From Baffinella frigidus (lineage: Eukaryota > Cryptophyceae > Cryptomonadales > Baffinellaceae), in the NCBI GenBank assembly GCA_026770585.1, contig MU647179.1, forward strand, positions 141,450 to 155,220: a stretch of 13,771 bases of DNA, given 5' to 3'. Under the pieces are notes generated by a model. It was not told the DNA's origin, did not search any database, and saw nothing but the letters and a program-made list of their open reading frames with translations. Of the stretch, positions 1 to 9,500 are shown in pieces (within the stretch, counting starts at the first letter, position 1; each line of letters begins with the position of its first letter). The position numbers and the translations under genes were made by a program.

Positions 1-480
1 TGGCCGAGGGGGGCGCTTCGGGGGACTCCTCTGGGGGGGGGTGCCGTAGAGGCGTGTATTGGGAAAACATCGAGGCGGTTCACCCCCCGTTCTGACTTGG
101 GAACCCACCGATGCCCAAGTCAGAAAAGGGGGGGGGGGCGGATGGCATCCCTGGATGGTCGCGGAGGCGCCGACAGGGCAGCGACCGCCAGCAGGTTATG
201 GGCGCTGGCTGGGACTGTGGGGCTCGGTGCAGGAGCACCCCAGCCACCCCGCCATCCAGCAACCCAGCTCCAGCAGTCGCTAGTGGGAGCGGAAAGAGAA
301 CAAACAGAGTCTGCAAAGAGGGAGTGCAGGGTGCGGAACGCGTGAGGGACTCACTTCGACATCGGATCGCGCAGGTTGACCGTCCCGGGTCTGCAAGGCT
401 GGGACCACCACCCGCACAGCATCGTGGGGAGCATTGTCCCCTCAGCCCCGGTGCGAACAGCCGGCCGAAGATGAAAACTG
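1..480. other. Upstream GC-rich stretch, no gene supported
   Basis: Open frames overlap on both strands without a clear domain, splice pattern or codon preference. A hairpin is present: 83-101 (C-run, TTCTGACTTGGG) pairs with 112-132 (CCCAAGTCAGAA, G-run). It could be the tail of another gene, but nothing identifies it. Confidence 0.4.
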
Positions 481-597
481 GAAAACGTAAATCGATTTTT
501 CGCCTTTTCCCAACATAGAATATTCAGGGAGAACAGGTTATTTATTAGGAGGGTGGGGTAGCAGGCGTTTTGTCAATAAGTGTGTGTGGTAACATGA

Positions 598-700
598 TGT
601 TCCCCCACTTGTCCGTAAAATCTGAGCCCACATTCGTGAAACAGAATTGAAAGTTGGTCCACCAATGTGATCTCAGATTTTACGGACATGTGGGGGAACA
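598..700. repeat. Hairpin (MITE-like) element, ~41-nt arms
   Basis: 598-638 is almost the reverse complement of 660-700, with a 21-nt loop. The arm tip reads TGTTCCCCCAC. Further inverted similarity (549-568 against about 825-843) suggests the full element spans roughly 485-850. The segment 485-850 holds no supported gene. Confidence 0.7.
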
Positions 701-1197
701 CCTCCAAAAACGACCCGCCGCGAGTTTTACTTCACCCAGGCGAGCCCATCCGGAGGGGAAAAAACGTTTTCCTCCACTTTTGCCAACTTTTCAAAGGGGA
801 TATCGACAACTTTTGGTCTGCTACTCCACCCTCATATTTAGCGGGAAATCCAGAAATGGCTCCAATGTCATGGACTAATAAGTCAATGATGCCTCCAACT
901 TTTCTGCCACAGCTTAGTTCAAAAAAAACATGTCTCAAACTTGTAGGCCTTGAAAACCCGAGCATCTTTGTTGGAACAAGGTTTTTGCGAGGAGGGGGGG
1001 AAGGGTGCGCAAAACCAGCTGCGGTGATTTGGGGGGTGTCATATTGTTAGTATGTTTGCGAGCCGCAGATGCCTCAGATTCATTCAGCGGAGAAAAGTGA
1101 AATGAGCCCAGGGGGTCGAAAGTTACACCCAATCGAGCGCCCGACGGGCCCGCCTCGGGACCAGGAAACTCCGCGAACCCAGGTTTTGAGGGCCTGA

Positions 1198-1293
1198 CCG
1201 GGGTGAGTGCAAAAAATTGCAACCACATTTGAAATTTGACAACTTATAATTGTGTTTCACAAATGTGTTCTCAGATTTTTGCACTCAGCCCGG
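1198..1293. repeat. Hairpin element, ~36-nt arms
   Basis: 1198-1233 and 1255-1293 are inverted copies. The loop-side bases (CAAATGTG, then TCTCAGATTTT) resemble those of the 598-700 hairpin, so the two are probably one family. A direct repeat GACGGGCCCGCCTCGG flanks it at 1142 and 1453. Confidence 0.65.
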
Positions 1294-1509
1294 GAAGATC
1301 ATGTCCCTAAACAAAAACTCTGATTCTCCACCCTCTTTATTTTTAAAATTAAGTCAATTCCCAACAAAATGTAAATCGATTTTTCGACTTTTACAAGAAG
1401 GGGGTGAAGCGAACCAAAAGTTGACGTTTTGCCAGAAAAAAGGTTTCCCCTCGACGGGCCCGCCTCGGTACCGATTGAACTCACTGCGAGCTATCTAGGT
1501 GCCTGTTCC

Positions 1510-1600
1510 GCACCTTGAACAGTTTAGATTCCTACAGGGAAAGTTCTTATCTGGACGAGACCTGTAACTTTGCCATAGGAATCACAATTAGTAAGGGTGC
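1510..1600. repeat. Hairpin element, ~35-nt arms
   Basis: 1510-1545 (GCACCTTGAACAGTTTAG...) pairs with 1566-1600 (...CAATTAGTAAGGGTGC). The loop is about 20 nt. Confidence 0.65.
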
Positions 1601-1664
1601 AGATAAAAATGGTCCTAGGTAAATCGACCGCTTCAGCACCCTCCTTATACAACATCAGTTTATT

Positions 1665-1900
1665 GGGGCTCGCCGTTTTGCTAGCGAGGGGCTCTGAGTC
1701 GACGGATTGGGAACGCAGAGAGATTGATAATTTATTGCCAAACAACCAACGTCAGCGCCGCACATGCTACGCATTGTGCCACTTACTGTACCCCGTGTCG
1801 GCCGCTCATACGAGCATTTTCCGGATGGATTCTAACTCCACCTCCTACCATTGGGAACGCAAACCTAGCGTGTCGACTTGAGAATAGTCCGGCAAGGATC
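1665..1900. repeat. Dispersed repeat, copy 1 of 3
   Basis: Shares a core (CTTGAGAATAGTC) and the preceding ~100 bases (GGGGCT..., GTTGACGG) with 3280-3385 and 10640-10735. The copies are diverged and interrupted. Its function is unknown; no open frame is conserved among copies. Confidence 0.5.
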
Positions 1901-1954
1901 GGTCAGTCCTCTTGTCGCATAACATTCCCCTTCCCGTCCAGAGAGGAGAACATC

Positions 1955-3175
1955 GAAAAGGTGGCATGGCCTTTCTACAGAACAAGTTCCGGTGTCCGCC
2001 TATGTTGGGAGCTCGAAGAACCTAAAGAACCTAAAAGATCTGAGCTCACTAGATGAGGATACCCTTTAGCCGGTTTCTGTCGCGATCCTCTGCACCGGGG
2101 GGCCTGAATGTGATCCGAAAGGAAGCATGGCTTTTCTGCAGAACTAGTTCCGGTGTCCGCCTATGTTGGGAGCTCGAATCGAAGAACCTAAAGGATCTGA
2201 AAAGGTGCAGACCCGGGGGTCATCTTCAGGAAGTGTCAGGAAGGTACGGAGGCTCAAGAAACAAAGATTCACGCCTGGCCGGTGCACTGGAGAGCTAAAC
2301 GCGACCCGAAAGCAAAAATGCATTTCCTGCAGTCCTTTCCACGGAAGGGCGTGTCGTCGGCGTATGTTGGGAAAAATTAAAACCTAAAGGACCTAAACGG
2401 AACCTCACGGGTCTGAGAGGTCCCGAAAGCAGGGTTCATATTCCGTATGTGAGTAGTTTCGCCGTTTCGGCACTTCCCATAGGCCAAATTCCGTGAAGAT
2501 TGGCACTCTGTTTCTACTAAAGGCAACCCCACCAAACAATCCCGCAAAAAATATTAGATTTTCAGCAAAAGATTTTCCCGTGGCCCGGGTGAAATTTTGG
2601 AGGGATGAACCACTCGAAACCCTCTTTTCCGCAAAAAATGGGTGCGTTTTTTCGGCCGAAACCCCCCGCCCCCCAAGGGGGGGGACGGCTTTTGTAGCAC
2701 AGGGCTGAATGCAGCATTATTATTTCCGCCCGGTTATGCTACAATAAGCCTACCACCCCTTAACTATTTTTCGCATCTGAACCTAATTGAGTGGCTTGAT
2801 CTCCGCGGAAAACACACGAGTCCCAAAGAAAACCGACCCCCCCCCCACTCTTAATCCCCCCCAAAATTGACACGTTTTTTTTAGGTCCTTGAGGTCCTAT
2901 GTTCTTCGACCTCTCAACATAGGCGGACGCCGGAACTTATCCTGCAGAAAGGCCATGCTTCCTTTCGGATCACATCAGGCCCCCCGGTGCAGATCCCGCC
3001 ATACCTGCGTACGGGGGTACCTCGCTCATAAGAAACGCCAGAACTTGGTCCTTTAGGTCCTTTAGGTTTTAATTTCGCCCAACATATGCCAACGACACGC
3101 CGTTCCGTAGAAGGGATCTGCAGAGAAAGCATTTTTGCTTTCGGATCGCGTTTAGCTCTCCAGTGCAGAGGCTCG
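1955..3175. repeat. Five related ~100-bp repeat units, three forward and two inverted
   Basis: Units at 1955-2045, 2088-2205 and 2280-2400 run forward; 2882-2995 and 3047-3175 run reversed. Shared pieces include GATCCGAAAGGAAGC, TTCTGCAG, TATGTTGGGA and CCTAAAGGACCTAAA. The spacer 2416-2880 shows no gene. The order (A, A, B then inverted A, B) is not that of one simple inverted repeat. Short open frames inside differ among units, so they are probably non-coding. Confidence 0.65.
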
Positions 3176-3279
3176 TGAAGAGGGGATAAAGGGTTGGCTC
3201 TCTTGGGGTGGGTGAAGGTATGCGATATCGCTCCCATGCAACGCCAGAACTTGGTGCTTTTGGTGCTCGTCAAAGCCTG

Positions 3280-3385
3280 GTTTATTGGGGTCCGCCATTT
3301 TTGCCGCGAGGGGCTCTTTTTTCTTCAAAGTTGACGGATTTGGGGTCACAAACCCAGCTTGTCAACTTGAGAATAGTCCGGAACG
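3280..3385. repeat. Dispersed repeat, copy 2 of 3
   Basis: Related to 1665-1900 and 10640-10735. It lies about 90 bases before the proposed start of the transporter gene, so it might overlap its promoter; no TATA-like or initiator motif could be assigned. Confidence 0.5.
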
Positions 3386-3468
3386 GATTTTTCAGTCCTC
3401 CGGTCAAAAACCCTGAAAAAATTGTGGATTGACGCGAGAGGGGATCACCTTTTCCGGGCCAGAGCACG

Positions 3469-3504
3469 ATGGCGGATCCCGGCAAAATGGAGGCAAACTG
3501 GGAG
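3469..3504 (+). CDS. Exon 1: N terminus of the ZIP-like transporter
   Basis: ATG at 3469 has A at -3 and G at +4, a good eukaryotic start context. The 12 codons read MADPGKMEANWE and end at a consensus donor (GGAG|GTAATT) in phase 0, as exon 2 requires. Intron 1 would be 229 nt. A short hydrophilic leader before TM1 suits ZIP proteins. The frame also stays open past the donor, through 4146, but that reading loses TM1 and TM2. The exon is short and could be wrong; the true start might be further upstream. Confidence 0.45.
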
Positions 3505-6500
3505 GTAATTGCCCATTCTTCCATGGCGGCATCGGCCCGGAGCATTACTGGCCTGCTCCCCGTGTCCCATGTGACGAAGTTTCCTCTTCGGAGTGCGGAT
3601 TTCGGCGCGGAGCAGGGGCCGTATCGTGTATACGCCTTGATCTCCGCGTGGGTGTCCTCATACAGCACACGGCGCTTCTTGCGCTCATACTGGCCAAAGA
3701 ACTTGTGGAGGACTGACCCGCTTTTGTGGCCAGGTTGCGCTGCGGAGTGCGGAGCTCGCGGCGATCCCCGCCGTGGTTATGTTGCTGGGTTCCGTAGCGA
3801 CAATCCTCTCCTCCTCGCCGCCGCCGAAGATCGTGGCGCACGCGCTGCAGCATTTGGCTGGGGGTATCATGCTCGCTGCAATCTCAATGGAACTTGTACC
3901 TCCCCAGCTGCCCCACAAATCCTTCGGATGTCTCCGAACGCTCTGCGAGTGTTTCCCCAAGGATCCCGCAAGCAAGCAGAACTCGCCCCCACCCTGCAGC
4001 ACGGATCCCAGCAGCGGGGCTGTCCTGAAGTCGGCAAGCTGACGGAACCTCTCAACCAACGCGAGGGCCACCCAGCTGCTGCACGCTGCCCCACATCCTC
4101 CGTGCTGTCTCGCCGCCGCCATACCACCAGCCCTCAGCCCTCATAGTGGGAGCAAATCGCCTTTTTTAACCCCCTTAACATGTACTGGAGGCCGCCGGAA
4201 TCCGGCGGCCTGTGGTACACATCAGGGGTCTCGCCCAAGCGGATTTGCTCCCACTCTGAGGGCTGGTGGTGGTAACTCGCGACGCGTTTCGCGCCCACCA
4301 ACCCTCACGGGCGGACCAAATCGACGATTTTCGACCTTTTGTGCAGTATTTTTAAAACTCCCAAACCCTCCCATTTGTGGGTCCATGGGACTTTTAACCT
4401 CTATATTGTTTTTGTCAGCCACCCCAGATCTGGGGCGTCTGCGGGAGAAATGGCTCCAAGAATTCGTTGATTTGGTCTCACCGTGAGGGTTGGTGGGCAG
4501 GTCCCGCCGTTGGCGAAGGCAAAAGGAGTGAATAACATCATCGGGATTGTGATCGGCTTCACGCTCGGGGTTGTCTTGATGCTTGCCCTCTCCGTCTTCC
4601 TGGTGAGGCCCAGCCCACACAGAAAGCCCAAATTCATGAGCCGCCCAGCCCACACAGAAAGCCCAAATTCATGCCACTCAGCGGGCTCCGCAGGGAACAT
4701 ATCCACCCTGGAGAGTTGCGGCCAAGGTTGAATTTCTGAACGAATCCATCACGCCTTTTTGCTGTGCACCGTCACTCTTGGCTCCTCGGAAAGTCTCCTC
4801 TAGCTCCATGCTTGACAGTGTCACTGTCACCTCTCTCCCCCTCTCTCCCCCCTCTCCCTCTCTCTACCCCTCTCTCCCCCCTCTCCCTCTCTATCTCCCT
4901 CTCCCCCCTCTCCCTCTCTCTACTCCCACCCCCTCCGGGGGTTCGATTGGGATGCATCCCCTCTCTCGTCGAGAATAGGCCGATTCACTATTGACCAACT
5001 AATTTTACTTATGTTTCCTAGTTAAATCTAATTAGGCGGCCTTAGTGAAATGTGTGATTTGCCCATACGTCGTCTCCAGGGGGTTGGTCTGCGTCCAGGA
5101 CGCACACCACTCAGCGGGCTCCGCAGGGAACATATTCATAGGCTCGCAACCTATAATTAGTTTTGTAAAGTAACTCGTTCCTGGTACAAATGATAAAACA
5201 AGACCTTGTTTAAAAAGGAATTGGAGCCCTTTTTAGTTTTAAATGGACCTTGTTTTATAATTTGTACCAGGACGAGTTGCTTTACAAAACTAATTATAGG
5301 TTGCGTCGCTATTAATATGTTCCCATCGAACCCATTTGCCGTGGCCTTATCCGTACGACCCCCCCCAATGTCCCTACGGGTTGCCTACCGCAGGGTCGTA
5401 AGTCGTATCGCGTAAGGGTTCTTCGCCGCCCCTCTTTTTTTCCGCAGGACGCGGACGAGGGGGGGTCGCAGGGGGGGGTCGCAGGAAGGGGAGGAGGGTC
5501 TCCTCTCGTCCCGCTTCTTCTTGACAGTAAAGTAATCATGAGGGGGGGTCGCACGACGGGGAGGAGTCCTCCCAGAGAAGGACGAGAGGACTGCCTAGCG
5601 GGAAGCGAGACGAGATTATCTCAGAAAACGAGTTCTAAAACTCGTTTTCTGAGATAAGAGAGGACCGCCTAGCGAGACGAGTCCTCTCGTCTCGCTTCTT
5701 CTTGACGGTAAAGATATCATGCGAGGGCTAGGGACAAGTCTGCCGCGGGTGCGCTGGGAGCCATTGGATACATGTATTTCGGGAAGAGCCCGGATGAGAT
5801 CAACATTTCGGGAAGAGCCCGGATGAGATCTACATGTGTTTCGGGAAGAGCCCGGATGAGACCAACGGGAGCCGGGGATTGTGTCTTCGGTGAAGGAACG
5901 GGAATTCACGGATCCCTCCCTCTCGGCGCAGGACGCGGATGATGGGGGGTCGCAGGAAGGGGAGGAGGAGGGGGACCTCGAGGAGACCCATGCGTTCCTC
6001 CGACCAGACACCGCCGACGTGAGCCCATCCCCCGCATTGAATTTAATTAGGAAGCATAAGTAAAATTAGTTAGTCCGTAGTGAATCTTCCTATGATTTAC
6101 TATGCCTGGGGAGGAAGAGGAGACGCACGCGTTCCTCCGACCAGACACCGCCGACGTGAGCCACATTCCCCCACCCCGAATTGCACCTTTCGGTCAGGCC
6201 TTCTAATTTAATTTAATTAGGAAGCATAAGTAAAATTAGTTAGTCCGTAGTAAATCTTCCTATTCGATTTACTATGCCTGGGGAGGAGGGGGGGGAAGAG
6301 GAGACGCACGCGGTCCTCCGACCTGACACCGCCGACGTGAGCCACATTCCCCCACCCCGAATTGCACCTTTCGGTTAGGCCGTCTAATTAGATTTAATTA
6401 GGAAGCATAAGTAAAATTAGTTAGTCCGTAGTAAACCTTCCTATGATTTACTATGCCTGGGGAGGAAGAGGAGACGCACGCGTTCCTCCGACCAGACACC

Positions 6501-9500
6501 GCCGACGTGAAGCCCACATCCATCCCCCCACCCTCGCATGAGCGCCGAATCGTCTTTGAGTTTCTACCACATCCCGGCTCTGGCACGAATCAACGCACCT
6601 CAGAACCGACAACCCCCCCCCCCCCCCCCCCCCACAAGCCCCGCTAGGCGGTCGGACGCGCGAGAGTATTCATCTCGGAAGATAACAGAATCAGTTCCTT
6701 TCCAATAGGAGGTTGAATAGGAGAAATTAGTTAAGGCATTGTAAATTCAATCAGTCCTCCTACTTAAAATGAAAACGCCAATTAGGGAACTGATTCAGCT
6801 ATCTTTCGAGATGAATATGCTACAACATGTCTCGTGTACCGCAGGGCGACTCACGAGGTCTAGCTCTGCCTGAATAAAACTGGACTAAAATACATTTATG
6901 TCGAGCATAATTTTACTGAGGCAGAGCTAGGATGCCGGGCGCCGGAATTTAGGGTTCAGGGTTTAGGGCTTAGGGTGCCGGGCGCCGCAAGCCCTCAACC
7001 CTCAACCCTAAATGCGTTGCTTAGCTCTCAACTCTCCTTCCGCCCTAAACCGCACACCACAGCCCCTACCCCCTTACCCGCACACCGCACACACCCGCCG
7101 TAAAACCTCAAGACTAAACCCTAAACCCTAAACCCTGAACCTTGAAACCTAAACCCTAAACCCTAAGCCCTACACCCTCAACCCTAAATTCGTGACAGGG
7201 CGATGGGGATTGGGTGCCGGAGCGGCGTGTGGGGCGTTCCAACTATGCCAAAAGTAAACGATTTCTCCTTATTCCTTCCGGGGAATTGACTTTTGGCGAC
7301 CCCTTCCGAGAATCTGGTGTGGCACCTGACACAAACGCTAATTGTCGAAATGGGCTTCGCGCGGAATCGAGGTCAGGTCAGGAAATCAGATTTCCCCCCC
7401 CAAAATGGACTTTTATGCTATCTTAGGCATGATTTTTATCTCAAAATAGCATCTCCCACCCGTAAGATGACACAAAAAAGCAAAAAAATGAAAAAAATGT
7501 TGCTGACCTGACCTCGATTTTTTCCGCGCGGAGCCCATTTCGACAATAACCGGAAACCTCAGGGGGGCGGGGATTAGCCCTTCTCGTCTTTGACCATGAA
7601 TTTTGACCATGGATTTTGACCATGGATTTTGACCAGGGCGATGGGGATTGGGCGCCGGAGCGGCGTGTGGGGCGGCCGCGGGAAGGGTCTGGGTTTGATG
7701 GGGAACTCCCGTCGCCGCAGCGCCCCAGATCGCGCTCCAGCTCCGAGTCCCGAGAGGTGCGTCCCAGCGGAGGCATAGTAAATTGAATAGGAAGATTTGC
7801 TATGGACCAAGTAATTTTACTTATGCTTCCTAATTAAATTTAATTAGGCGGCGTAACCAAGTCCCACGCAAATCTGAGATGGAATCTGTTGATGGGGAAC
7901 TCCCCTCGCCGCAGTGCCCCAGATCGCGCTCCAGCTCTGAGTCCCGAGAGGTGCGTCCCAGCGGAGGCATAGTAAATTGAATAGGAAGATTTACTATGGG
8001 CTAAGTAATTTTACTTATGCTTCCTAATTGAATTGGATCAGGCGGCCTGACGAGACCCGAGAGGTGCGCGTCCGTGTCTGCCCTACATTTTAAGCCCTGG
8101 GTGGTCTCTACATTCTAAGCCCGAAGTGTTCTCTCCATTTTAAGCCCTACGTATTCTCTACATTCTAAGCCCTGAATCTTCTCTACGCACGCGCTGACTC
8201 TTCGCGGCACCCTAAGCCCGAACTTTTCTCCACATTCTGAGCCCTAACTCATCTCTACACCCTAAGCCCTAACCCATCTCTACATCCTAAGCCCTAACTC
8301 TGATCTACACCCTACGCCCTCACTCGTCTCTACACCCTAAGCCCCAACCTGTACCCTCAACCCTGACCCTAAACCGTACACGTTACTCCATGCGCCCTGG
8401 ACCCTGAACCCTGAACCCTGAACCCTATCAAAAAACGTTTGCTTTGACCGTGCTAGGTTCGGCAATGGTGTGGGTGTGGACAAACGCGTGTACACATCCA
8501 CGCCAGGTCACTAGGAATTTCAGATACACGTCTTATTTTAAATTTTGAACCCGGATTGGGGGTAAAAAATCGGACGTGGAAAGGACGAGGAGTTGCGTCT
8601 CACTTGGGACCGCACACTCATTTAGTACCACGAAATGAAACGTTGCGTTCTGAAATCCCCAGTGGTAACCTGGTGTGGAGGGTAGCCCTTTCTTCCTCCA
8701 GCTTACCATAATCAACCTTTCCGGCTTGCCGGCACCGGAGGCACACAGCGAAATTTCTGAATAACCCTTAGCAATAAGACGTAGGGGCATAGGGGTGAAG
8801 TGCCCTAGTGGGGAAGTACCTTTCTGCTTGCGACCCATGCGTCTCCTCCTGCTCCCTAAACACTTGACCCTCAACATTAAAGCCTCAACCCTACACCCTA
8901 CACCCCAAACCCTAGCCCCTAGCCCCTGCACCCTAAACCCTGCAACCTGCACCCTAATCCCTAACCCCTAACCCCTAACCCCAACCTTTAACCCCTAACC
9001 CCTAAACCCTAAACCCTGAACCCTAACCCCTAACCCCTAACCCCTCACCCCTAAACCCTGCACCCTACACCCTACACCCCAAACCCCAAACAACAAACCA
9101 CAAACCACAAACCACAAACCACAAACCACAAACCACAAACCACAAATCCCAATCCCCAAACCCCAAACCCCAAACACCAAACCCCCCTGCAGAGCAAACT
9201 TGCCTCGAAGATGCCCTAAACCCTGCACCCTAAACCCTACACCCTAAACCACAAACCCTAAACCCCAAACCCCAAACCCCACACCCCAAACCCTAAACCC
9301 TAAACCCCAAACCTCAAACCCCAAACTCCCAACCCTCCAGCAGAGCAAACTTGCCTCGAAGACGCCCTGCACCCTGCACCCTGCACCCTACACCCTAAAC
9401 CCCCAACCCCCAACCACAAACCCCAAACCACAAACCCTAAACTCCGAACCCTCCTGCAGAGCAAACCCTAAACCCCAAACCACAAACCCTAAACCCTAAA

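Larger units (their letters stand above)
6039..6455 (-). repeat. Palindromic ~75-bp element, three reversed copies
   Basis: Copies at 6039-6104, 6197-6276 and 6378-6455, each ending GATTTACTATG just before an exon 4 fragment. Compared with the 7774 copy they are on the opposite strand. Each contains inverted blocks (AATTTAATTAGG, AAGTAAAATTAGTT, CATAGTAAAT). Confidence 0.78.

Noticed and set aside
111-518. 135-codon frame near the left edge
   Set aside because: It overlaps open frames on both strands, includes a G run and a hairpin, and shows no domain or codon preference.
3282-3668. 128-codon minus-strand gene as a whole
   Set aside because: Only the piece at 3634-3712 looks coding-like; the rest overlaps exon 1 and a dispersed repeat.
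3469-4146. One long open frame of 225 codons as a single-exon gene
   Set aside because: It keeps exon 1 but runs through intron sequence; the TM1-TM2 reading is in another frame and has clean splice borders.
4764-4994. Ser/Leu/Pro-rich protein from the CTCTCC tract
   Set aside because: Every frame is open on both strands because of simple sequence; no coding signal.
5616-5657. Bacterial-type transcription terminator
   Set aside because: The hairpin lacks a following T run and lies in an intron of a eukaryotic gene, among duplicated repeats.
8080-8345. CRISPR array
   Set aside because: The units are adjacent and imperfect with no unique spacers, and the context is eukaryotic.
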